Below are positions 22,201-32,947 of a stretch of DNA of 46,877 bases, in pieces. Origin of the DNA: Geosiphon pyriformis (lineage: Eukaryota > Glomeromycota > Glomeromycetes > Archaeosporales > Geosiphonaceae). Below the pieces are notes generated by a model. That model was not told the DNA's origin. It worked only from the letters and a program-made list of their open reading frames with translations, and ran no database searches. The stretch spans positions 165,104-211,980 of the forward strand of contig JAAOMT010000376.1 of the NCBI GenBank assembly GCA_016748015.1, read 5' to 3'. Within the stretch, counting starts at the first letter, position 1. Each line of letters opens with the position of its first letter. A program made the position numbers and the translations under genes.

Positions 22201-23562
22201 CTCAAAATGTTACTCAACAATTTCAATAACATCTTTGCCAGCAAAAACAAATTTGGCAGAACTGACATTATCCAACATCAAATCAAGACTGGAGATGCAA
22301 TGCCAATCAAACAGTGAGCATACAGAATACCACCAGCCAGCCATGAAATCATCTGTCAAGAGATCAACTGAATGCTAGACAATAAGTTAATTCAGCCATC
22401 AATAAGCCCATGGTCGTTACCAGTAGTACTCATTTATAAGAAGAATGGAAAGATCCGATTTTGTGTAAACTACAGGAAACTAAATAGTATAACTCATGGA
22501 GACAGCTATCCAACTCCATGGATACAAGAACTATTTAATGTGTTTGGTGGAAATAAATAGTTTTCAACGTTAGACTTAGATAGTGGTTACTGGCAAGTAG
22601 CCATAGATCCAGCCGACAAAGAGAAAACAGCATTTACCACAAGAGAAAAGAATTTCGAATTTGAAGTAATGCCATTTGGCTTAACCAATGCCCCAGCCAC
22701 CTTCTAATGGTTAATGGAAATTGTTTATACTGGCTTACTGTGGAAATTAGTAGTTGTATACTTGGACAACACCAATATATTCTCAAAAACATTTGATGAT
22801 CATCTTCATCATCTTCAACGAGTGTTCAAAAAACTAAAAAGAGCAGGACTAAAGTTAAATGCAACAAAGTGCTTCTTTAGCAAGACAGAACTAAAATTTT
22901 TAAGACACATAGTCAGTAAAGATGGCATCAAAACGGATTCAGAGAAAATAAAGATAGTAAAGAACTTTCTAGTGCTGACCAATATGACAGAACTGAAATT
23001 ATTCTTGGGATTCACTAGCTACTATCGACATTTTATTAAGAACTTTTCCAAGATAGTGCAGCCACTCAACCAACTGCAAACCAAAAATACAAAATACGAA
23101 TGGACAAAAAGTCAACAAGAAGCTTTTGATATTCTGAAAAGAAATTTTATTCAAGCTCCAGTACTGATCTATCCAAATTACAGCAAATCATTCATTATTA
23201 CCACTGATGCATCCGGTCAAGCATTGGAAGCAGTACTATCTCAGAGAGGAACAAACAGCAGAGAACATCCAGTAGCATATGCCAGCAGAGGTTTAACACC
23301 AGCCAAAAAGAACTATAAAACACCAGAACAAGAACACTTAGCAATATACTAGGCAGTTATGAAATGGAAAGAATACTTAAGCCAGAAGTTTGAAGTATAC
23401 ACAGATCACAAAGGGTTAACATCACTTCAAAAACAAGAATTTGGAGATGGAAGACAGTTAAGATGGAAAATTGCACTCACACCATATAATTATACTATAC
23501 ATTATAAAAAGGAAAAAGATAATGAAAATGCTGATGGTTTGTCACAAATGAGACAAATCTAA
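22201..23562 (+). pseudogene. A1 reverse transcriptase and RNase H
   Basis: RT motifs in order: [57 protein letters not shown], and YLDNTNIFS at 22756-22782. The catalytic YxDD is YLDN (GAT/GAC to AAC). RNase H follows: IITTDASGQ, EQEHLAIY, YTDHKGLTSL and ENADGLS. Stops at 22558, 22707 and 23350 correspond to Trp, Gln and Trp codons of intact relatives. The order and spacing match Ty3/Gypsy pol. Confidence 0.85.
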
Positions 23563-25007
23563 GAACATTTCAAATCCAAAAATATAACAAAACCAGAACA
23601 ATACTAACAAAAAATATAACAAAAGATGAACATACAAAAATATCAACAACTGCAACATTATATAAATACTTAACAGTTTAAGGAGAATTTATCTCAAACA
23701 GAATGAAAGAGTATCAAACAACAATCAAAATATTTTATCACTTACCAAAATATACTTTATCAAAAAAATAGAAGAGATCTAGAGCAATCATCCAAAGTAA
23801 TTACAGAGCCAGAAAAAGAGACAATATTATTCAACATGCATTCAAATCCAACAGCAGGACACTTTCACAAAGAAGCAATCATGGAAAGAACCAGAAAAAG
23901 ATACTATTGGTCATCAATGTATCCAAACATTATCCAATATGTTCAAAATTGTAATGCTTGTCAGCGAAGAGGAGATACGAAACCCAGTGAACCATTAAGA
24001 CAATCAAAGTAGAACAATCATTTGATCGTATTGGAATTAATTTAGTCAGATCATTAACAATCACCAGCGGAGGAAACAGATACATAGTAGTAGCCATGGA
24101 CTATCTCACTAAATGGCCAAAGGTAAAAGCAATTCAAAAAGCGGATGCAGAATCCATTGCCGAATTTGTTCATCAAGATTTAATTTGTCGACATGGATGT
24201 CCAAAGGAATTATTATCAGACCAAGGAACTCATTTTGTAAACAAAACATTAACAGAATTGAGCCAAAAATTCGGAATTAAGTGACCATTATCATCACTAT
24301 ACCATCCACAAACCAATGGATTAGTCGAAAAATTCAACAGAACATTGTGTGAAGCAATAACTAAACTCAGCCAAGAAAACCAGAATGATTGGGATTTGTT
24401 GATACCATCAGTACTATTTGCTTATCGGACAATGAAGCAAGATACTACACAAGCAATATCATTTGAATTAGTATATGGTAGAACAGCAATACTACCAGTG
24501 GAAATAGAAGTCAGCACATACCCAACCAAACCAATAACAGAAGAGAATTTCAAAAACACATTGTTAAGAAGAACATATGACTTAATAGAAACATTAGAAA
24601 ACAAATGACAAAAAGCAGCTGATAACATACAAAAGTCACAAGAGAAACAAAAAGAAAGACATGATAACCAACTACCAAATAAACCAGTTGAATTTAAGAT
24701 TGGAGACAAAGTACTACTACATTATACTAAAGCAGAAAAACAATGGAGTGAAAAATTTGATCCCAAATGGGATGGACCATTTCACATAGAAAAAATTCTA
24801 GGAAATGGAGCTTACAAATTAAGATTGAATAACAAAATCTTAATCAAAGCAGCACATAGAGATCGACTGAAACCATACCACCATATAGCATCATTATCCA
24901 CCAGTAATATTTTACAATTAGGAGTACAGAGAATACTAGTCCAACCAAATAAGATTCCACGAGATCTGGAACCAATCATTATTATTGATAACAACACGTC
25001 CAATTGA
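23563..25007 (+). pseudogene. A1 integrase with GPF motif
   Basis: The zinc-binding region has AGHFHKEAIM and QNCNACQRRG. In the core the first Asp of the DDE triad is Asn (GINLVRSL; compare GIDLVGPL in A2); the second Asp is in LLSDQGTHF (~24219) and the Glu in GLVEKFN is kept. The C-terminal part has KIGDKVLLHY and WDGPFHIEKILGNGAYKL, a GPY/F-type segment, ending at 25007. No chromodomain is recognisable. Several stops, including TGA at 24283 for Arg, interrupt it. Confidence 0.85.
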
Positions 25008-25030
25008 TCGACAAAAGAATATATAAAAAT

Positions 25031-25690
25031 ATGGTTGACGTGACAGAAGAGATCAGAAAAATGGAAATTACGAACAATATCTATTCACTAGCCCAACAAA
25101 TTTTTTAATTAATCCAACACCAGAAGATAGAAATTACAATCAATCAACAAACCATTTGTTACAAAAATATGGCAAAGATACCACAAAACAAAGCACAGAA
25201 AAGACTTGAAAATGTTGTCAACAAGATCATGACCAAGATAAAATTGGCCATAAAAGAACAACAAATAGTTGGATTACACCAAAAACTTACCAGAGAAACT
25301 TGGACTTGGTGGATGCAACAATTTCCGAAAAACTATTGCCATTTCGACTTGGGACAACATGTAAATATCCAGAATTTGTATACTGACAAAACAAAATGGT
25401 TATTTGACACCACAATACTGGGACAACTAGAACAATTTGTGAAAAAGAACAATCTAACCACACAAGCTTGAGCCATTTACCAGCTATATATGGGATTTCA
25501 AGACTGACCAGAAATCTTACTCAACACAGCAATGGATATAGTTACGAGTAATCAATTGGGAAAAATAACCAACACCCAATTTGAAGAACTATAAACTAAA
25601 ATAACACAAGTAATACTCGAAAAAGAAGTTCAAGAAATAATTCAAGAAGGGGAATTAAAAGAATTAGATTTCGATGGAGCTCAATATTAA
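25031..25690 (+). pseudogene. A1 extra reading frame (ORF3) between integrase and 3' LTR
   Basis: From ATG 25031 to TAA 25690 is exactly 220 codons in one frame, interrupted by TAA or TGA at four or so sites that look like former Gln/Trp/Arg codons. Content: a Gln/Ile-rich N-terminus, KRLENVVNKIMTKIKLAIKE (helical, basic), TWTWWMQQFPKNYCHFDLG, TKWLFDTTILGQLEQFV and a Glu-rich end. There is no signal peptide or membrane helix, so it is not envelope-like. It starts 23 bases after the pol stop and ends at the polypurine tract. A4 carries the same region, so it is a family feature. I do not recognise the protein. Confidence 0.6.
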
Positions 25691-25703
25691 AAGAAGGGAA
25701 TAA
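25689..25703 (+). other. Polypurine tract of A1
   Basis: AAAAGAAGGGAATAA lies immediately before the 3' LTR, the expected place of the plus-strand DNA primer. The equivalent in A4 (before 32948) is a longer, A-converted purine run. Confidence 0.75.
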
Positions 25704-26578
25704 TGTTACTCATAGAATATAGGAAATATAGTATTATTAGTCAGTAGATATTAGCCAATCAGAGGTAGACATAGTAAATATGGAATTCCAGAATTTCTCT
25801 CAGAGGAATTGCAGGATTCCAGAAATTTCAGAATTCCCTGATAAGGAATTGCAGGATTCCAGAATTCCAGGATTCTTTTTATCAGGAATTACAAGATTCC
25901 AGGAATCCCAAAATTCCTGTTAAAAAGAATTAAGGAATTAAGGAATCTCAATTATGTATATATAGCAGTAGGATTAGAAGCTAAAAAGACAGACCTCTAA
26001 AGTTTAGATTTAATTTAAGCAACTCTCCAAAAATCACAATTATCTAATAAATAACTATTTGTTATCTTAAATCTATTTCCACTATCAACACTTCATGTTG
26101 ATAGTAATCAACACTTAATTACACTGGAACAATAGCTCTTGATCATGGCTATTAACAGAATACTAACTTGCAAATCACCTTGGCTTATTTCTTTTCTTTT
26201 TTTATTTTCTTTTTTTTTCTTCATTTTCTTGCTTTGAGTTTATTGTTGTTTACTAATTCTATTGAGGATTAATGCATGGGGCACTGATGTCAGGATAAAC
26301 GTAACTGGTAAAAGACTCAGGAATAAGGATAGAACACTCAATTGAGGATAGCTTACCAGAAGGAATACCAGCCATCAAGCTGAGAAAGAAATTGACGAAA
26401 CTGTGGTTTCGGGAAGCTATGGATAAAACTATTATCATTGAATTTCTGTCTATTATATAAAGAACTCAACCAAAACCTTCAGATACAAATCTTCAGATCA
26501 TTATCAACTGTGACTCAATTTGAGCACCAAGTTACGGGTTTTTATTTAATCTAACAAAAGAAATATTCATCTGTAACA
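25704..26578 (+). repeat. 3' LTR of A1
   Basis: It starts TGTTACTCATAGAATATAGG and ends CTGTAACA. A perfect 10-bp inverted repeat, ACTATCAACA / TGTTGATAGT with a 5-base loop, lies at 26081-26105; a second weaker one (AATAGC...GCTATT) follows. A T/C-rich tract lies near 26188-26235. Right after 26578 the sequence becomes minus-strand protease of A3. Confidence 0.85.
25801..25964 (+). promoter_or_regulatory. U3 40-bp palindrome array and TATA box of the A1 3' LTR
   Basis: Four units of 40 bases start at about 25801, 25841, 25881 and 25921. Each holds GGAATT (25805, 25845, 25885; AGAATT at 25925) and most hold GATTCC ten bases later (25815, 25855, 25895). TATATATA is at 25957-25964. This is the clearest copy of the family-A array. 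Confidence 0.6.
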
Positions 26579-28955
26579 CCAGTGTGGTTTCTTCGAGTTC
26601 GAAAAGAAAGATAGCTGCTAGAGATTTATCATTGGAGATGGTTGCTGGTGGAATTGTGTTGGTAAGTAATTGCTAATTGGATTCCAGTTTGTTGGATGTG
26701 ACATCTTTTGGGGTAACTAAAAGACTTAAATAGTGTTGGAAATTTGGGTTTTGGGCATAACTGGTATCCAAATTCTGTGGGTGTGATCCTGATTGTGAGT
26801 TTAATGAACTGGGGACCAGTTAGTGAACAACTATCGCCGATCTCCAGTTTTGAGTAACTCTGAATTAAGAGTTGTCTGATGTCATTTGATCTGGGTTCTG
26901 GGGTGGTGTTTAAATTGGTTGGAATTAATAGATAATTTGTGGCTGTGGTTGATATATTACTTGTGGCTGTGGTTAATAAATCGGGGTTTGATATACTGGT
27001 GTAGGCATTTGATACATTGGCTGCATCACTGGCAGGTAAGCGGGTTGATATTGTTCCTGATTTTGTTGATATCTCGAAGTTTGAAATTGGCAATTGGGGT
27101 TTCTATATTGATTTCTCGATTGCAGATGGTTATAAGTGTTGCAGTTTGCTCTGATGTGCCCTTGTTTACCACAGTTGTGACAGACATGCATCTCTGGCTG
27201 CCACTGCTGATTGGCCGATGTTGAGAGACACGCTTGATTTTGGGAATGATTGTAGTTTCCTGGATTGCTGCATCATTGAGGCGGTTGATAAATTGTGCAA
27301 TTATTAGCTAAGTATCTTTCCAATTTCTGATTAATTGAATTACTGAATTGTTTCAATTTGGAGTCCAATTCAGATGATCCATTCATCACTAGATTGACAG
27401 CTTGGGCATGGTTAGCCTCGAGTTCTATGGCTTTAAAATCTCTAGTGTATATAATTGCAGTTGATAGATCAGCTGGGTGCATTGGGTGTACTCATTAGAA
27501 GATGTTGCTGTGCAATCTTCTGATAAACTGATTTAAAATTTGTGGTGCTGTGAAGTAGTTAGCTTCAATGGCCTGAATCTGATGCAGATTTTTATGGAAG
27601 CATCCCAGGTAAATGATAACTGCTTCAGTGTTTCCTTGTTTGATGGTGTTGAAGGTGTTGGCTAATCTGTTGATGCTATTATTATTGCTGAAATATCTCA
27701 GAAACTCGGTTTTGAACTGCTGAAATGTCTGTGATGGAGTGACTAAACTCTGATACTATGCATTTGCAGTATCCTGGAAAAAATAAGGGATTGCTTGAAG
27801 GGCTCTGGCATTGTCCTAATTATTGGCAATGATTGCTTTGGCGATGTCGTTTATCCATGTTTGTGCATTGTCTTTATTGCCAATAAATTTTTCAAGTTTG
27901 GCTATAGATGCATATGCCATTTGTTGCTGTACAGGTTGTTGAAGTTGTTGTGGTGGTGGTTGAAGCGGCTGTTGGGCAGATTGTTAAAGAGACAGTTGAT
28001 TTGGTTGATGTGGCTGTTGGATGGATTAGTGTATAGATTCAGCTATTGGATCAATTGGTGGTTGATCGATGACAATATTCGAAGGTAAGTTATTTTGATT
28101 AATTTGTTCGGGGTTTTGCGGTGTTTGAATATTCAGAGTTGCATTTTCCGAATTTTCTAAATTTGGGTTTATCGGAGTTTGAAAATTTAGGGTTTCGAAT
28201 TCCGAGTTTTCTGAGATCAGGTTTTGGTAGGTGAATCCTTAATCCTCACTTCTTTCCTCTTCTTCTTCTGATAATTCCCATAGAGTAGCAGCTCTGAAAT
28301 CTGGTTGAAATATTGGTGATCGAATTCCTGATAGCATTAGGGATCATGATTTAAATTCTTTAAAATATGTTCCATATGGTCTTAGTAAGTCTTTTTTCCA
28401 TTGTTTGCTTTGGAACTGAAATCTTCCAAATGTTGATATGACATTTGAGATAAATGCGTCTGCTGATGAAATGTTGATGGCACTTCCAGGTGTGTAGTAA
28501 TATGATGGAGCAGTTGGTGATTCTACTCTGTGTTTCTTCCAACTAGGTAACTGTATTTCTTTTGGTGTTGTTGCTGGTGTTTGTATTCTTCCTTTACCTT
28601 TGTTTGCGTAAGTAATGGGAAATTGTTGTTGCATGTATCTTTCAATGGTTTGATTAATTTCCCTGATGATTGGGGTGAAACTGTGATTTTTTGGTAAGCT
28701 AGTGTGTTGAAATAACTCTGTATAGAAATTTTCTCTTGCTGACTCGATATTAACAGTTCCTTCTAGGCAGTCTGTGATTTTATCATTGACATAATAGTTG
28801 AAGGCTGATTCGGCTAGGTAGTGATTATTGTTTAATCTTAATAGTTGGCTGTATTGTTAAAACAAGAATTTTGCGAATCCTAAGTAGTTGGCTTCTATAA
28901 TTTCTGATTCTGCCACATTTAAATTTGTGTTGGTACTGGTTCTCTGTAGGATTAT
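26579..28955 (-). pseudogene. A3 gag and start of protease
   Basis: Gag begins at the conserved GTG in AATGTGGCAGAATCAG (about 28917). N-terminal Gag segments lie at 28840-28344. A CCHC knuckle, CHNCGKQGHIRANC, is at about 27182-27140, followed by a Gln/Tyr/Pro-rich tail. IPPATISNDKSLAAIF and ELEETT mark the approach to protease, but the Asp-Ser-Gly site is beyond the cut at 26579. Frameshifts and stops are frequent. Confidence 0.7.
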
Positions 28956-28975
28956 ACCTCACAGAAAGCACCAAA

Positions 28976-29903
28976 TGTTACAGATGAGTTTTTGGGGTGT
29001 CAAGTGAATAACAAATCCGTAACTTGGTGCTTAAGATGATTGGTGACAATAATAATCTGAAGATATTTTATCTAAAGATTTTTCAATTGAGTTCTTTGTA
29101 TAATGAACAGAAATTCAATGGTAACAGTTTATTAGTAGTTTCTTGAAACTGTAGTTTTGTCAATGGCTTGCTCAGCTTAATGGTTGATGATTCTTCTGGT
29201 ACGATATCCTTTGTAAGTGTATATCAGTGCTGTTTTTTGACATTAGTTTCTCTGTAAGTCCTCCAAGAGTAAGTATTGGTTAAGCAAGTTTATTCTTTTG
29301 TAAGTCCTCCAAGAGTAAGTATTATTTAAGTAAGTTTTATTCCTCCGTAAGTTCTCCAAGAGTAAATCTTTTAATCAAGTTAGTAGACAACAAAGAAAAT
29401 AAAAAAAGATAAAAAAAGAAAATAAGAAATAAGCCAAGGTAATTTGCAAGTTAGTATCCTGTCAATAGCCATGATCAAGAGCTATTGTTCTAGTATAGTT
29501 AAGTATCAGTTACTATCAACATAAAGTGTTGATAGTAAAAAATAAATTGGATATAATAAATAATTATTTATTTGAGGATTGTGGTAACTAAGCTAAGGAT
29601 TTTTGGTGTTGATTTTATTTTTTCTGCTTTTAATACTACTGCTATATATACATATTTAAGATTCCTCAATTCCTTAATTCCTTGCAACAGGAATTCTGGA
29701 ATTCCTGGAATTCTGCAATTCCTAATGAGAGGAATCCTGGCATTCTGAAATCCTGCGATTTCTTGTCAAAGAATTCTGAAATTCCTAGAATCCTGCAATT
29801 CCTCTGAGAGAAATTTTGGAATTCCACATTTACTACGTCTACATCTGATTGGCTAATATCTACTGACTAATAATAGTATATTTTCTATATTCTATGAGTA
29901 ACA
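28976..29903 (-). repeat. 5' LTR of A3
   Basis: It has the same ends as the other family-A LTRs (TGTTACTCATAGAATATAG; TGTAACA). The U3 array has TGCAATT, TGCGATT and TGCAATT at 29714, 29754 and 29794, again 40 bases apart. A CTTCCAAGAGTAAG-type direct repeat near 29250-29360 (GTAAGTCCTCCAAGAGTAAG twice, then a third diverged copy) is specific to this LTR. Confidence 0.8.
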
Positions 29904-32269
29904 TTGTATTTACTACCAGAGAGAGAAACTTTGAGTTTGAAATAATGCTATTTGGCTTAACCAATGTTCCAGTCACCTTTTAATAACTAATAAAAATTGT
30001 TTATATTAGACTACTATGGAAATTAGTAGTCATGTATTTGGATAACACCAATGTGTTTTCAAAAACATTTGATGATCATTTTTATTATCTACAGCAAGTG
30101 TTTAAAAAACTAAGACAAGCAGAACTAAAGTTAAATACAACCAAATGTTTTTTTGACAAAACAGAACTGAAATTTTTGGGATATATTATGAATAAAGACA
30201 GCATCAAAACAGATCCAAATAAGATTGAGATAGTCAAAAACTTTTCAGTACCAACAAATTTTACAAAATTAAGAGCATTCTTGAAATTTGCTAAATACTA
30301 TTGCTAATTTATTGAGAACTTCTCCAAATTGGCTTAACCACTTTATTAGCTTCAAGCCAAGAATGTAAAATATAAATAGATGGAAATTCAACAAAAAGCC
30401 TTTGATATTTTAAGAAAAAAGCTTATTTAAGCACCAGTATTGATCTATTTAGATCATAGCAAGCTATTTATTATTACTACTGATGTATTAAGACAAGCAT
30501 TAGGAGCTGTAATATCTCAAAGAGGACTGAATAGAAAAAAACACCCAGTAGTATATGCTAGCCGAAACTTAAGCCCAGCTGAAAAAAATTATAAAACTTT
30601 AGCACTAGAACATTTGGCTATTTATTAGACTGTTATTAAATAGAAAAAATACTTGAGTCAAAAGTTTAACATATATACTGATCACAAAGAATTAACATCA
30701 ATTCAGAAACAAGAATTTAGAAACAACTGCTATACAAAATAAAAAATAAAACTTTTACTATTTAATTATACAGTACATTATAAAAAAAAAATGGAAATGC
30801 CAACAGTTTGTTACAAATAAAACAAATCTAAGAACATTTTAAACCCAAAAATATAACAAAAGATGAATACACAAAAATATCAACAACTCCAATACTATAT
30901 TAATACTTAGCAGTTCAAGGAGAAATTATCTTAAAAGAAACAAAACAGTATAAAACAACAATCAAAATATTTTATTATTCACCAAAATATACTATATTAA
31001 AAAAACAGAAAAGATCCAGATTAATTACTTAGAGTAATTACAGAACCAGAGAAAGAAACAATATTATATAACATGCATTCAGATTTAACAGCAGGATATT
31101 TTCATAAAGAAGCAACTATGAAAAAAATCAGAAAAAGATATTATTGGTTATCAATATATCCAGATATTATCCAATATGTTTAAAATTGTGATGTTTGTTA
31201 AAAAAAAAGAGGAACAAAATCCAGTAAACCACTAAGACCAATTAAAATAAAACAATTATTTAATAAAATTGAAATTAACTTAGATAGACTATTAATAATA
31301 ACTAGCAAAAGCAATTATTATATAGCAGTAGCCATAAACTATCTCACAAAATGACCAAAAGCAAAAGCAATTTAAAGAGCAAATGCAGAATCTGTAGCCA
31401 AATTTGTTTATTAAGATTTGATTTGCTAATACAGATGTTTAAAAAAATTGTTATCAGATTAAAAAATTCACTTTGTAAACAGAACATTAACAGAATTAAG
31501 CCAAAGATTTGGAATTAAAAGACTATTATTATTACTATATCATTCATAAACAAATAGTTTAGTTGAAAAGTTCAACAGAATATTGTGTAAAACAATCACC
31601 AAAATCAGTTAAAAAAACCAGGATAAATAGGATTTGTTTATACTATCAATACTATTTGTTTATTGAACAATGAAACAAAATACTATATAAGCAACACTAT
31701 TTGAACTTGTTTATAGTAGAACAGCAATATTATCAATGGAAATAGACATTAATACATATCTAACAGAACCAATAACAGAAGCCAATTTACAAAGAACACT
31801 GCTGAAAAAAACATATGACTTAATAGAAACTTTAGAAAACAAAAAACAAAGAGCAGTTAACAATATACAAAAGTTACAAAAAAAGCAAAAAGAGTAACAT
31901 GATAACTAATTACCAGACAAACCAATTGAATTTAAAATTGAAGACAAAGTACTCTTATATTATATCAAAGTAGAAAAACAATGGAGTGAAAAATTTGATC
32001 CCAAATAGGATGAACTATTTTATATTAAAGAAATTCTAAAAAATAGAGCTTATAAACTAAGATAGGACAACAAAATTTTAACTAAAGCAGCACATAGAGA
32101 TCAACTAAAATTATATTACAATACAGTATTATTATTTACCAGTAATATTTTACAATTGGGAGTACAATGAATACTAGTCCAACCAGATGAGATTTTACGA
32201 GATTTAAAACCAATTATAATCATTAATACAAACATATCAAATTGATCAACCAGAATAATATATAAAAAC
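29904..32269 (+). pseudogene. A4 reverse transcriptase, RNase H and integrase, decayed
   Basis: RT motif YLDNTNVFS at 30035-30061 has Asp to Asn, as in A1. Then come KFLGYIMNKDSIKTDP, the RNase H segment IITTDVLRQALGAV, and recognisable integrase pieces near 31080-31600, with the GPF region near 31990-32040 where Trp-Asp-Gly has decayed. Only two stretches exceed 60 codons. No protein could be produced. Confidence 0.75.
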
Positions 32270-32934
32270 ATGATATACATGACAAAAGCAACAAATAAAA
32301 AATGAAAATTACTAATAATATTTATTTACTTGTACAACAATTATTCCAACTGATTCAACAACAAAACATGGAAATTATAATTAACCAACAAATTATTTAA
32401 TACAAAGAAAATAAAAAAAAAACCCAATATAAGATACATAAAAAACTGGAAAACACCATAAACAAGATAATAAAAAAAGTAAAATTGACAATTGAAATAC
32501 CAGAAACAGCTGTATCATACCAAGAATTGATAAAAAAAACTTAGAATTAGTGGATACAACAATTTCCAAGATACTTTTATTATTATTACTTAGAACAAAA
32601 CCTAAATATTTAAAACTTGTATATTAATAAAACAAAATGGTTATTTAACACAACAATACTATAACAACTGGAACAATTTGTGAGAAAAAACAATTTGTTC
32701 ATATAGGCATAAGTCATATATTGGCTATACACAGGATTTTAAGATTAATTAGCAATACTACTTAATCCAGTAATGGATACAGTTACTGTTAACTAATTGA
32801 ATAAAATGACCAATACTTAATTTGAAAAATTACAGATCAAAATAATCCAAATAATTCTTGAAAAAAAAGTTTAAAAGTTAATTAAAAATAGAAAATTAAG
32901 AGATATAGAAAATCTTGACAGAGCTTAATATTAA
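32270..32934 (+). pseudogene. A4 copy of ORF3, decayed
   Basis: This corresponds to 25031-25690 of A1: a basic helical part, then IQQFPRYFYYYY-like, TKWLFNTTIL and QLEQFVRK segments, ending at TAA 32932-32934 just before the purine tract. Many stops and at least one length change are present. Its presence shows that ORF3 belongs to the family and not just to A1. Confidence 0.55.
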
Positions 32935-32947
32935 AAAAAAAGAATAA

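Larger units (their letters stand above)
6270..26578 (+). mobile_element. Family-A Ty3/Gypsy-type LTR retrotransposon copy A1, split by A2
   Basis: A1 has a 5' LTR (6270-7104), PBS and gag start (to ~7245), and, beyond an inserted minus-strand copy (A2), the gag tail through integrase and ORF3 (19314-25703) and a 3' LTR (25704-26578). The two LTRs are closer to each other than either is to the A2 LTR: a ~90-base block from GTTTAGATTTAATTTAAGC onward and the long pyrimidine tract are virtually the same. This is why I join the halves. Gag residues from ~45 to near the Gag C-terminus are missing. Flanking pentamers (ACCAC left, CCAGT right) do not match. Many G-to-A and C-to-T stops make it inactive. 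Confidence 0.75.
26579..29903 (-). mobile_element. Family-A retrotransposon copy A3, 5' half only
   Basis: From right to left: 5' LTR (29903-28976), PBS TGGTGCTTTCTGTGAGGT (28973-28956), gag and the start of protease, cut at 26579 against the end of the A1 3' LTR. Its LTR start at 29903 abuts plus-strand RT of A4, so A3 was probably inserted into A4. The rest of pol and the 3' LTR are missing. Confidence 0.75.

Noticed and set aside
25031-25690. ORF3 as an envelope gene
   Set aside because: There is no signal peptide, membrane helix or cleavage motif; the content is Gln/Lys/Glu-rich and soluble.
25801-25940. Regular 40-bp repeats resembling a CRISPR array
   Set aside because: Units are imperfect palindromes without constant repeats or unique spacers, lie inside an LTR, and the genome is eukaryotic.
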